From the NCBI GenBank assembly GCA_964516095.1, contig CAZEYS010000014.1:1-28331 (forward strand): a stretch of 28,331 bases of DNA, written 5' to 3'. This document shows positions 7,472-16,330 of this stretch, one piece after another (position 1 is the first letter of the stretch; every line of letters starts with the position of its first letter). The position numbers and the translations under genes are program-made. This stretch comes from Hydrogenothermus sp964516095. Its GTDB lineage: Bacteria; Aquificota; Aquificia; Aquificales; Hydrogenothermaceae. The notes under the pieces were generated by a model, which saw only the letters and a program-made list of their open reading frames with translations, was not told where the DNA came from and ran no database searches.

Positions 7472-10400
7472 ATGAACAAAGAATACAAGTTAAGACTTGC
7501 AGGGAAAATAGCAAAAGCTTTTATAGATTCACCGTTAACACCATTACTGGTACTTGCATCTTTATTACTTGGTTTATTTGCCATTTTAACAACTCCAAGA
7601 GATGAAGAACCTCAAATTGTTGTTCCAATGATAGATATAACTGTACCTTATCCTGAGGCGAATGTAGATGAGATTAATAAAAAGGTTATAAAACCTTTAG
7701 AAAAAATAATGTGGGAAATCCACGGTGTAAAATATGTGTACTCTTATGCAACAGAAGGTATGGGAGTAGTTACTGTAAGATTTAAAGTCGGTGCTGACCC
7801 AGAGGATAGTTTAGTTAAGCTTTACAGTAAACTTATGTCCAATTATTACAAAATGCCTAAAGGGGCGTTAGATCCAATAGTTCAGCCTAAATCTATAGAT
7901 GATGTTCCTATATTGGCTATAACCTTATACAGTGATAAATTGTCTTCTTATGAACTTAGAAAAATTGCTGTAAATGTTGAAGACCAAATAAAACAACTTG
8001 AAAATATATCAGAAACAGATGTTATCGGTTCAAAACCAAAAACAATTAACGTGTGGTTTGACCCTCAAAAACTAAATACCTATCACATTATGCTTCCTCA
8101 AGTTGTCAAAATGCTTCAACTTCAAAATAATGCACTTCCTTCAGGGGATATAGAAAAAAATAACTACAGATATCACGTTAGAACAGGAAAACTGTATAAG
8201 AGTATAAAAGATGTTAAAAACACTGTCGTAGCTGTTTATAACAACAAACCAATATATTTAAAAGATGTAGCAAAGATATTTGAAGGAGAAGGTGAAAAAA
8301 CCAACTATGTGTACTTTGGAGAAGGAGCTGCTGAAGGAAAAGAAGAATTATCTAAACAGTATAATGCTGTAACTATATCTGTTGCTAAAAAAACAGGAAG
8401 TAATGCAGTGGTTGTTGCCAATGAAGTCCTTGACAAGCTGAAACTAATGCAGGGAACTGTTATACCAGATAACGTAGGGGTAAAGATAACCAGAAACTAT
8501 GGAAAAACAGCTACAGAAAAAGCCAATGAACTTATAGAGCACTTACTTATTGCTACGTTTTCTATTGTACTTTTAATTGCTGTAACTCTTGGATGGAGAG
8601 AGTCACTAATTGTGGCTGTAACTATACCTGTAACTCTTGCTATAGCTCTTTTCCTTAGTGAAATGTACGGTTACTCTTTAAACAGGGTTACACTGTTTGC
8701 ACTCATATTCTCCATCGGTATACTCGTAGATAACTCTATAGTTGTTTTAGAGAATATTCATAGATGGTTCTCAATGAGAAAGTTACCTATGAAAGATGCA
8801 GCTGTTGTTGCAACTGATGAAGTAGGAAACCCTACAATACTGGCTACATTTGCTGTAATAATAGCTTTATTGCCAATGGCATTTGTTACAGGTCTAATGG
8901 GACCTTATATGAGACCTATACCTGTTAACGCTTCTGTTGCAATGTTTTTCTCAATGTTACTTGCGTTCATTCTAACTCCATACCTTGCCGTTAGATGGTT
9001 AAAACATGATGAAAAGCATGAATCTCCTGAGGTATTGGAAAAAGAAGAAGAACAAACAGCAGGATTTTTAGCTTGGCTTTTTGAAAAAATATACATGCCA
9101 CTTTTTAGAAGCAGATTAAAAAGATGGCTTTTTATAGGATTTTTAGGGTTACTTTTAGTTGGTTCAGTAGCTTTACTTGTCAAAAGAGCAGTACTTGTTA
9201 AAATGCTTCCCTATGATAACAAAAGTGAGTTATTTGTAGTACTGGATATGCCTGAGTATGCAACATTGGAAGAAACATACAAAGTAACAAAAGAGATTAC
9301 TGATTACATAAAAAAAGTAAACGAAGTTGAAAACTATGTTGCATATGTTGGAGTTCCCGCTCCATTTGATTTCAATGGACTTGTCAGACACTACTACATG
9401 AGAAAAGCACCTTACTATGCTATGGTAAAAATAAATCTTGTAGATAAATATGAAAGAAAAGCTCAGTCTCATGAAATAGCAGAAAGAATAAGAAACGATA
9501 TAGCAAGAATTGCTAAAAAGAATGGTGCTAAATATATAGCAGTAGTAGAACCTCCTCCAGGACCACCAGTATTATCTCCAATAGTAGCTGAGATATATGG
9601 ACCAGACTACAAACATCAACTTGAAATTGCACAGAAAGTTAAAAAAATCTTTGAAGAAACACCAGGACTTGTAGATATAGGTATATATTCTAACTACCCA
9701 AGAAAGCAGTACACTTTAAAAATCAAGAAAGACGTAGCATATAGATTAGGTCTTAACGATGATATGATAATAAAAACAGTTAGAATAGCCCTTTCTGGGT
9801 ATAATGCTGGCTTAATATATTCAGGAAAAGATATAGAACCTACACAGATAATAGTACAGCTTGACCCTAAAAACAAAAGTGATTTATCTAACATACTTGC
9901 TATGAAAATACCAACTAAAAATGGAAGTGTTCCTCTATCATCAGTTGTAGAAATAGAAAAAACTACAACTAAAAAGGATATTTATCGTAAGAACTTACAA
10001 CCAGTTGTGTACGTTGTAGCTAATGTGAATGATTCTGTAGGTAGTCCTATATATCCAATAATTGACTTATGGGATAAGATTAAAAGCATTAAAACTCCAT
10101 CAGGAGATAATCTTGAAATATTACTTACCCATCAACCTGAATTTACAGATAAGTACTATCTTAAATGGGATGGAGAATGGCAGGTTACTTACGAAACATT
10201 TAGAGATATGGGAATAGCCTTTGCAGTTGCTATAGTAGCTCTTTACATATTACTGGTAGGTTGGTTTGGTTCTTTCAGAATGCCAGCTGTTATAATGTCT
10301 CCTATACTATTTACACTTGTAGGAATAATTCCTGGTCATTGGCTTTTGGGAGCATTCTTTACAGCCACTTCTATGATTGGATTTATAGCACTTGCAGGAA

Positions 10401-10729
10401 TAATTCTCAGAAACTCTATTCTCCTTGTTCAATTTGCTGAAGATAAACTTAGAGAGGGCTACTCGGTAGAAGAGGCACTTTTAGAGGCAGGTATCGTTAG
10501 AACCAGACCAATACTACTTACTGCAGCAGCAATTATTGTAGGTGCATTCGTAATTATATTTGACCCAATATTTAACGGTCTTGCTATTTCTCTTATATTT
10601 GGAACGTTTGCATCTACTCTTATAACATTAGTAGTTGTTCCTGTTCTTTACTTTATGATAGAAAGAAAAAGAGCTGAAGTTCTATGTATGCCTCCTGCAG
10701 TTCCAGTAGATGAAAAGAAAGAGGAGTAA
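7472..10729 (+). CDS. RND superfamily efflux transporter (inner-membrane pump)
   Basis: A 1085-residue proton-driven pump of the AcrB/CzcA superfamily. Two homologous halves each have one membrane helix, a large periplasmic porter domain and then a helix bundle. Visible marks are the TM1 exit (TTPRDEEPQIVVPMIDITVPYPEANVDEI), TM2-TM6 around GWRESLIVAVTIPVTLAIALFLSEMYGYSLN and the TM4 block SIGILVDNSIVVLENIHRW, and TM8-TM12 with GIILRNSILLVQFAED and RTRPILLTAAAIIVGAF. The proton-relay pattern differs from AcrB: Asp420 is kept, the neighbouring Asp is Asn421, and the TM10 Lys is Arg980. The substrate cannot be told from sequence; metal, drug or lipid-like compounds are possible. It ends the operon tolC-MFP-RND, with a GAGAGGAG-type ribosome site before the start. 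Confidence 0.94.
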   Translation: MNKEYKLRLAGKIAKAFIDSPLTPLLVLASLLLGLFAILTTPRDEEPQIVVPMIDITVPYPEANVDEINKKVIKPLEKIMWEIHGVKYVYSYATEGMGVVTVRFKVGADPEDSLVKLYSKLMSNYYKMPKGALDPIVQPKSIDDVPILAITLYSDKLSSYELRKIAVNVEDQIKQLENISETDVIGSKPKTINVWFDPQKLNTYHIMLPQVVKMLQLQNNALPSGDIEKNNYRYHVRTGKLYKSIKDVKNTVVAVYNNKPIYLKDVAKIFEGEGEKTNYVYFGEGAAEGKEELSKQYNAVTISVAKKTGSNAVVVANEVLDKLKLMQGTVIPDNVGVKITRNYGKTATEKANELIEHLLIATFSIVLLIAVTLGWRESLIVAVTIPVTLAIALFLSEMYGYSLNRVTLFALIFSIGILVDNSIVVLENIHRWFSMRKLPMKDAAVVATDEVGNPTILATFAVIIALLPMAFVTGLMGPYMRPIPVNASVAMFFSMLLAFILTPYLAVRWLKHDEKHESPEVLEKEEEQTAGFLAWLFEKIYMPLFRSRLKRWLFIGFLGLLLVGSVALLVKRAVLVKMLPYDNKSELFVVLDMPEYATLEETYKVTKEITDYIKKVNEVENYVAYVGVPAPFDFNGLVRHYYMRKAPYYAMVKINLVDKYERKAQSHEIAERIRNDIARIAKKNGAKYIAVVEPPPGPPVLSPIVAEIYGPDYKHQLEIAQKVKKIFEETPGLVDIGIYSNYPRKQYTLKIKKDVAYRLGLNDDMIIKTVRIALSGYNAGLIYSGKDIEPTQIIVQLDPKNKSDLSNILAMKIPTKNGSVPLSSVVEIEKTTTKKDIYRKNLQPVVYVVANVNDSVGSPIYPIIDLWDKIKSIKTPSGDNLEILLTHQPEFTDKYYLKWDGEWQVTYETFRDMGIAFAVAIVALYILLVGWFGSFRMPAVIMSPILFTLVGIIPGHWLLGAFFTATSMIGFIALAGIILRNSILLVQFAEDKLREGYSVEEALLEAGIVRTRPILLTAAAIIVGAFVIIFDPIFNGLAISLIFGTFASTLITLVVVPVLYFMIERKRAEVLCMPPAVPVDEKKEE

Positions 10730-10741
10730 ATATGATAAAAT

Positions 10742-10757
10742 TTAGATTTAAATCTAA
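10742..10757. repeat. 16-bp perfect palindrome upstream of purH
   Basis: TTAGATTTAAATCTAA is a perfect inverted repeat in the 44-base gap between the pump gene and purH, ending 16 bases before the TTG start. A TATGAT hexamer (10731-10736) lies just before it, so it may be an operator at the purH promoter or 5' leader. No T-run follows, arguing against a terminator. At this AT content a chance palindrome cannot be excluded. Confidence 0.3.
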
Positions 10758-10773
10758 GTAAGAGGTTATTGAT

Positions 10774-12327
10774 TTGAAAAAAAGAGCCTTGATTTCTGTT
10801 TCGAATAAGGAAGGGATAGTTGATTTTGCTAAAAAACTTCAAGAGCTGGGTTATGAAATAATATCATCCTCAGGAACGGCAAAAGTATTAAGGGAAAATG
10901 GTATTGATGTTATAGAAGTATCTGAAATTACAGGCTTTCCTGAGATTATGGGTGGAAGAGTTAAAACATTGCACCCTAAAATTCATGGAGGTCTTCTTGC
11001 CGTAAGAGATAATCCAGATTACATGAAGCAACTGGAAGAACATGATATAAAACCTATAGATATAGTGGCTATAAATCTCTACCCATTTGAAGAAACGGTA
11101 AATAAAGGTGCAGATTTAGATGAAATTATTGAAAACATTGACATTGGTGGTCCTGCAATGGTCAGGGCCTCTGCAAAAAACCATAAATTTGTAACTATAA
11201 TAGTAGACCCACGAGATTACAATACAGTAATAGAAGAACTTCAAGAAAAAGGAGAAACATCTTTAGAAACACGAAGAAAACTGGCACTAAAGGCATTCAG
11301 ACATACTGCTATCTATGATAGTATTATCTCTCATGTTTTAAATGATAAGCTAAATATAAATGAAAAGTTTCCAGATGAATACACTATTCCACTAAGAAAA
11401 AAAGAGATACTAAGATACGGAGAAAATCCTCATCAAGAAGGAGCATTATACATTTCTCCAGTAGAAAAAAACGGTCTTTCAACTGCAGATAGTGAAGTCT
11501 TACATGGAAAACAGATGTCTTTTAATAATTATTTAGATGTTGAGGGAGCTGTAAACCTTGTAAAAGAACTGGACTGCCAAGATAATGTATGTGTAATAGT
11601 AAAACACAGTAATCCTTGTGGTGTTGCTGTAAGAAAAACCCAAAAAGAAGCATATATTGAAGCTCTTAAAAGGGACCCAAAATCAGCTTTTGGTGGAATT
11701 GTCGCATTTAACAAACCCTTAAATTTGGAAACTGCTGAGGAAATAGCAAAAATCTTTTTGGAAGTTATAATTGCACCTGACTTTGAAAAAGATGCCTTTG
11801 ACTTTTTAACTCAGAAGAAAAAAAACCTAAGACTTGTGAGAATAAATAATTTTAATAAATTACCAGTTGGTTTAGACTATCGGAGAATTTCTGGAGGCTT
11901 ACTTGTTCAGGACAGAGACCTAAAACTATTTGAAGATTTAAAAGTGGTAACCAAAAGAAAACCTACTCAACAGGAACTTGAAGACTTAAAGTTTGCCTTT
12001 AAGGTTGTTAAACATGTAAAATCTAACTCTGTAGTAATAGCCAGAGAACTTGCATCTGTAGGTATCGGACCTGGTCAAACTTCACGGGTAGATAGCCTTG
12101 AAACAGCGATAAAAAAAGCTAAAGAATTTAACCTACCATTGGAAGGCTCAGTCCTAGCTTCAGAAGCGTTTTTCCCTTTTAGAGATAGTGTAGATGAAGC
12201 AGCAAAGTATGGAATAAAGGCAATTATTCAGCCAGGAGGCTCAATAAGAGATCAAGAGGTTATAGAAGCTGCCGATGAGCATGGTATTGCAATGATATTT
12301 ACTGGAATGAGACATTTTAAACATTAA
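10774..12327 (+). CDS. purH: Bifunctional AICAR transformylase / IMP cyclohydrolase
   Basis: Catalyses the last two steps of de novo purine synthesis: formylation of AICAR with 10-formyl-THF, then ring closure to IMP. The 517 residues match the family's usual length. The N-terminal MGS-like cyclohydrolase domain is clear (MKKRALISVSNKEGIVDFAKKL, SSSGTAKVLRENGIDV, GRVKTLHPKIHGGLLA). The transformylase domain has RYGENPHQEGALY, KHSNPCGVAVR, SAFGGIVAFN and the C-terminal AIIQPGGSIRDQEVI and MRHFKH ending. The start is TTG at 10774, chosen because it gives the canonical N-terminus and has AAGAGG at 10760-10765 eight bases upstream. The stop overlaps by 4 bases the stop of the convergent response-regulator gene, so there is no intergenic terminator between them. 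Confidence 0.97.
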   Translation: MKKRALISVSNKEGIVDFAKKLQELGYEIISSSGTAKVLRENGIDVIEVSEITGFPEIMGGRVKTLHPKIHGGLLAVRDNPDYMKQLEEHDIKPIDIVAINLYPFEETVNKGADLDEIIENIDIGGPAMVRASAKNHKFVTIIVDPRDYNTVIEELQEKGETSLETRRKLALKAFRHTAIYDSIISHVLNDKLNINEKFPDEYTIPLRKKEILRYGENPHQEGALYISPVEKNGLSTADSEVLHGKQMSFNNYLDVEGAVNLVKELDCQDNVCVIVKHSNPCGVAVRKTQKEAYIEALKRDPKSAFGGIVAFNKPLNLETAEEIAKIFLEVIIAPDFEKDAFDFLTQKKKNLRLVRINNFNKLPVGLDYRRISGGLLVQDRDLKLFEDLKVVTKRKPTQQELEDLKFAFKVVKHVKSNSVVIARELASVGIGPGQTSRVDSLETAIKKAKEFNLPLEGSVLASEAFFPFRDSVDEAAKYGIKAIIQPGGSIRDQEVIEAADEHGIAMIFTGMRHFKH

Positions 12328-13721
12328 TCTTTTTTTCTAAAGTTTTCTGGGTTTATATTATACTTTTTGAGTAATTTCTGCAGGGATTGTCTTTCTATCC
12401 TTGCAATCCTTGCAGCTTGAGAAATATTTCCATGGGAGGAAGCTAAAAGTATCTTTAAATACTTTATCATGAATTCTTGTTGATACTTTTCTTTTGCCTT
12501 TTTGTATTCTAATGAGAATTTTTTCTCTGAGGTATTAATAATTTCTTGAGGAAGGTGTATGACATCTATTTCATCACTGGCAAATACAGCGGCCTGTTCT
12601 ATAGTATTTTTAAGCTGTCTCACGTTTCCTGGCCAGTCATAGTTTATAAGTATTTCCAAAGCTGTTGGAGTTATTCCTTTGATATTTTTACCAAGTTTCT
12701 TATTGAACTTTTCAATAAAATGATATACAAGTAATGGAATATCTTCTTTTCTTTCTCTTAAAGGAGGAATATGTATTTTAAAGTTTGCAAGTCTATAGTA
12801 CAGGTCTTCTCTAAACCTTCCTTCTTCTATTAATTTTTCTAAATTTCTATTTGTTGCTGCAATTATTCTAACATCTACTTTCTTAGTTTCACTTCCTCCT
12901 ACTTTTCTTACTTCCTTATTTTCGAGAAATCTCAACAATTTTGGTTGCAAACTCACAGGAATTTCGCCAATTTCGTCCAAAAATAAGGTTCCACCATTAG
13001 CGTTTTCGAAAATTCCCCTTTTATCTTTATCTGCACCAGTAAAAGCTCCTTTTACATATCCAAAAAATTCTGCCTCCATTATATCTGGAGAGATATTGGC
13101 ACAGTTTATAGGTAAAAAGATTTTATCTTTTCTGTTTGATAGTTCATGTATTGCCCTTGCAAATAGTTCTTTGCCTGTTCCACTTTCTCCTGTTATTAGT
13201 ACGGAAAAATCATAAGGCGCTATTTTGGTAATGTAATCTAGTAAAGATAGCATTCTATCATTTTGTGTAATGATATAGTCAATACTGATTTTATCTTTTA
13301 GTTTTGTTAAGTCCTCTTTTAATTTTTGGTTTTCTTGAAGCATTTTAGATTTTTGTACAGCTTCTTCTATCAATTTCCATATCTGCGGTTTATTAAAATC
13401 TATAGGTTTTGTTATGTAATGAAAAGCTCCTTTTTTTATACATTCTACAGCGTTAGTTATAGTCCCATAAGCTGTTATAACTATAAAACTTGTAACAGAA
13501 TTAAATTTTCTCAGTTCCTCTAAAAATTCTTCCCCTGTCATCTGGGGCATTTTCATATCAGATATAATCAGGTCGTACAATTTTTCCTGAGCTTTTTTTA
13601 GTCCTTCTTTTGGATTATTAGCTATATCAACGCTATATCCTTCATCTTCTAATATCTCTTTAAAAAGGATTAGTATATCTTCTTCATCATCTACTATAAG
13701 TATTTTTCCTTTTTCTTCCAT
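12324..13721 (-). CDS. NtrC-family sigma-54-dependent response regulator
   Basis: A 465-residue activator with three domains. The receiver (1-120) has the acidic pocket D11/D12, phospho-acceptor Asp55 (LIISDMKMP), Thr83 and Lys105. The AAA+ domain (about 150-375) has Walker A GESGTGKE at 178-185, the sigma-54 contact loop GAFTGA at 225-230 and Walker B GGTLFLDEIGE around 243-252. The C-terminal Fis-type HTH is HGNISQAARIARIERQSLQKLLKKYNI. An intact GAFTGA loop and receiver mean it should open sigma-54 promoters when phosphorylated. The cognate kinase is 6 bases upstream and is followed by a GGAG ribosome site. Upstream operon partners resemble flagellar switch proteins, which recalls FlgSR/FleSR-type control of flagellar genes. 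That assignment is an inference. I did not find a convincing -24/-12 promoter in the intergenic gaps here. Confidence 0.94.
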   Translation of the reverse strand: MEEKGKILIVDDEEDILILFKEILEDEGYSVDIANNPKEGLKKAQEKLYDLIISDMKMPQMTGEEFLEELRKFNSVTSFIVITAYGTITNAVECIKKGAFHYITKPIDFNKPQIWKLIEEAVQKSKMLQENQKLKEDLTKLKDKISIDYIITQNDRMLSLLDYITKIAPYDFSVLITGESGTGKELFARAIHELSNRKDKIFLPINCANISPDIMEAEFFGYVKGAFTGADKDKRGIFENANGGTLFLDEIGEIPVSLQPKLLRFLENKEVRKVGGSETKKVDVRIIAATNRNLEKLIEEGRFREDLYYRLANFKIHIPPLRERKEDIPLLVYHFIEKFNKKLGKNIKGITPTALEILINYDWPGNVRQLKNTIEQAAVFASDEIDVIHLPQEIINTSEKKFSLEYKKAKEKYQQEFMIKYLKILLASSHGNISQAARIARIERQSLQKLLKKYNINPENFRKKD

Positions 13722-13727
13722 TTTTAA

Positions 13728-15755
13728 CTACTCCGCTAAAGGCAGTTTTACTATAAAGGTGGTTCCATTTTCTCTTTTTACAGAAATTTCACCTTTGTGG
13801 TCTTTTATTATTCTACTTACAATAGATAGTCCTAAACCTGTTCCCCTTTCTTTTGTTGTAAAAAACGGTTCAAATATTTTATCTGAAATATCTTCAGGAA
13901 TACCTCTGCCATTATCTTGTATTTTTACTAAAGCATATTTGCTGTCTTTATCCAGAGATATTTTTATTATACCCTCTTTTTCTTTTAAGTTTTCAAGTTC
14001 TTCAATAGCATTCATAATTATGTTTATAAATGCTTGTTGTAATGCATTTTTATCTCCATAAACAAACACATCTTTGTCTAAGTTTGCTTTTATTCTTATA
14101 TTTTTCCCTTTTAAAGAATGGGATATAAATTCAAGGGTCTGGTTTAAAATTGTTTTCAAGTTTACAATTTCAAGGTCCCTATACGACAATTTTGAATAGT
14201 TAAGGATTTTATTTATTATATCTTGGGCTCTGTATGTATGGGTTTCTATTTTTTCTACTAAACTTAATATTCCTTCAATATCTGGAATTTTTATTTTTGT
14301 TTTTATTCTATAGGCAGATGCAGAAATTGCGGTTAATGGGTTTCTTATTTCATGAGCTAAAGTAGCTGCCATCTTACCTATCACTGCAAGTTTTTCTGCC
14401 TGTATTATCTGTGTCTCGAGCTTGTCTTTTTCTGTTACATCTTCAATAAGAATTACAATTTCGTCTGAGGAACTGGATGGTTTATCCGGTAAATTATTCC
14501 TTAATGGAAGAGCTTTTATTCGATACACTGAGCCTTTTTTATCTATTGATGATAGTGTTGTTTCAAATACTTTCTTATTTTCGAAAACAGATTTTAAATC
14601 CTTTGAAAGATACTGAAATTCGGGAATACTTTCTATAGATGTTCCTGTGTTTTTGTAGAGCATGCTTTGAAAACGTTTGTTTGCCATTTTTATGATTAGA
14701 TTTTTATCTAAAACAGCAATTCCTATATCTAACGATTCAAATGTTTGATATGTAAGTTCTTCTAACTTTAACAGTTCTTCAAAATGAATTATGTTTGCAA
14801 CTGCTGTAGAGACTGAATTTGCGTAAGTTATAAGATATTCTACTTCTTTAGTTGAAACGCCTTCATTTTTATATACTGCTATAAATCCTAATATTTCATC
14901 TGATACTTTCAAAGGAATAAGAATATATTTTTTTCTTTCATTTATCTGTACTTTAGATGTTTTTTTCTTTTTGAAATTCTCATATATGGAGTTGTAATCA
15001 GGAAAAAATCCAACTTTTTTAAAAATATTTCTTGGCTCTATATAAATCATTGCTCCAGTGTATCCAAGCCTCAATAACCCATCTACAACTCTTTCAGACA
15101 TTGCATTTATGTCGGTGGTTGAGATTGCATAATTACTCAGTTTAAAAATTTCTTTTAACTTTTTAGAGCTTATGGACACGTTCTCATCTAATTGACGTAA
15201 TTTTTTTTGAACTTCAGTATTTAACGCTCTATCTACAAAATTTTTGTACTCTAACTTTTCTCTTTCTGCTTCCTGTATGTATTCTAAAGCTAATAAGTAC
15301 ATAAAATAAAATACATAGTCAGACAGGAAAAACAGGAAAACATCTGTACTGGATACAAAGTAAATTATCGTGTTTACTACAGTGATAAAAATCCATAGTA
15401 AAAAATCATAAAAGTTTTTATAAGGCCGTAAAACAGTTGTGAGTAATGCTATTGGAACAAGAATAGCACTGTTTTTTATCTGATATAGGTAAAGGGCTAT
15501 TAGAATTATGTACCATATAAAACTGACTACAATTAAACTTTTGTACCCTTTAAAAAATATGATATATATGCTAAATAGATACAAAAATATCAAAGAAAAG
15601 GCGTAAGTTTCATCTACAATATCAAAATTTATTAAAATAGCAGCTGAAAGATATAGAAAAAATGAAAATTTTAAATTTAAGAATAATCTACTTTGTATTG
15701 TCTTTTGTAAGAGAAAAATAAAAATCCAAGGGAAAATACCCAGTATTTCTATCAA
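13728..15755 (-). CDS. Membrane-bound sensor histidine kinase (TM-GAF-PAS-HisKA-HATPase)
   Basis: A 675-residue kinase, presumably phosphorylating the response regulator encoded immediately downstream. Residues 1 to about 165 contain about six hydrophobic membrane segments. A GAF-like domain follows (about 200-330; KEIFKLSNYAISTTDINAMSERVVDGLLRLGYTGAMIYI), then a PAS-like domain (LTYQTFESLDIGIAVLDKNLIIKMANKRF). The HisKA helix is GKMAATLAHEIRNPLTAIS with His468. The ATPase has the N box with Asn582, DNGRGIPE at 614-621, the F box IFEPFFTTK and GTGLGLSI at 638-645. The start is TTG at 15755 and shares TTGA with the stop of the upstream SpoA gene, so translation is probably coupled. The multi-pass N-terminus differs from soluble flagellar kinases such as FlgS. 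The signal is unknown. Confidence 0.92.
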   Translation of the reverse strand: MIEILGIFPWIFIFLLQKTIQSRLFLNLKFSFFLYLSAAILINFDIVDETYAFSLIFLYLFSIYIIFFKGYKSLIVVSFIWYIILIALYLYQIKNSAILVPIALLTTVLRPYKNFYDFLLWIFITVVNTIIYFVSSTDVFLFFLSDYVFYFMYLLALEYIQEAEREKLEYKNFVDRALNTEVQKKLRQLDENVSISSKKLKEIFKLSNYAISTTDINAMSERVVDGLLRLGYTGAMIYIEPRNIFKKVGFFPDYNSIYENFKKKKTSKVQINERKKYILIPLKVSDEILGFIAVYKNEGVSTKEVEYLITYANSVSTAVANIIHFEELLKLEELTYQTFESLDIGIAVLDKNLIIKMANKRFQSMLYKNTGTSIESIPEFQYLSKDLKSVFENKKVFETTLSSIDKKGSVYRIKALPLRNNLPDKPSSSSDEIVILIEDVTEKDKLETQIIQAEKLAVIGKMAATLAHEIRNPLTAISASAYRIKTKIKIPDIEGILSLVEKIETHTYRAQDIINKILNYSKLSYRDLEIVNLKTILNQTLEFISHSLKGKNIRIKANLDKDVFVYGDKNALQQAFINIIMNAIEELENLKEKEGIIKISLDKDSKYALVKIQDNGRGIPEDISDKIFEPFFTTKERGTGLGLSIVSRIIKDHKGEISVKRENGTTFIVKLPLAE

Positions 15756-16330
15756 TATAGAACCTCAGTTATTTCTAAATTAAAACCATCAATTTCTTTT
15801 TTTAAGATTCCTTTTCCAAGAATTTTATCATTTGTAATATCAATCAGTTCTACTTCCATTGAACTTTCATGGTTTAATATCATCTGAGAACCTCCACCTA
15901 TCTGTTCAACCAAATCTAAAGGAACCTTTTTCTTTGCTATTCTGAGGACTATTTTTCTGGGCAAATGACTTTTGTTTTCTTTTGAAATTTGCTTCTCTTT
16001 TTCATTTTCGATTGGTTCATTTATAGGAATAAGCAAAGCATTTTTGAAAACTTCTCCATTCAGTTGAATATCGACACTATAGCCTCTAAATTTTTCAATT
16101 TCATTTATAATATCGCTGTTTTTACTTTGTATGCCAAATAAGTTTTTAAAGAGAGTCTCTCCCCATTTTGACCCTTTAGAAAAGATATTAAAAGCAAAAA
16201 AGTCACTTCTTATTAAGAGTTTATAACTATCTCCTTCTAAATAGTAGTACTCTCCTTTTAAATTATCAAAACTAACTTTATTTATCTTAAAATCTTTAAA
16301 GAAATCCTGGATTTTACTTAGGTTGTACAT
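15752..16330 (-). CDS. SpoA-domain protein, FliN/FliY-like
   Basis: A 192-residue protein without membrane segments or signal peptide. Residues about 122-192 look like a SpoA (FliM/FliN C-terminal) domain: LPRKIVLRIAKKKVPLDLVEQIGGGSQMIL, then a two-strand section with KILGKGILKKEIDGFNLEITEVL. This follows the family pattern of an opening strand, a helix ending in L-x-x-G-x-x-I-x-L, a G-x-G/G-x-L strand and a closing I-T-E strand. The first 105 residues are an unrecognised domain, followed by a charged linker (ENEKEKQISKENKSH). FliN itself is usually shorter at the N-terminus. The gene overlaps its FliM-like neighbour by 17 bases and the kinase by 4 bases. Switch-complex or type III secretion C-ring roles are the candidates. 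The domain call is by pattern only. Confidence 0.55.
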   Translation of the reverse strand: MYNLSKIQDFFKDFKINKVSFDNLKGEYYYLEGDSYKLLIRSDFFAFNIFSKGSKWGETLFKNLFGIQSKNSDIINEIEKFRGYSVDIQLNGEVFKNALLIPINEPIENEKEKQISKENKSHLPRKIVLRIAKKKVPLDLVEQIGGGSQMILNHESSMEVELIDITNDKILGKGILKKEIDGFNLEITEVLY

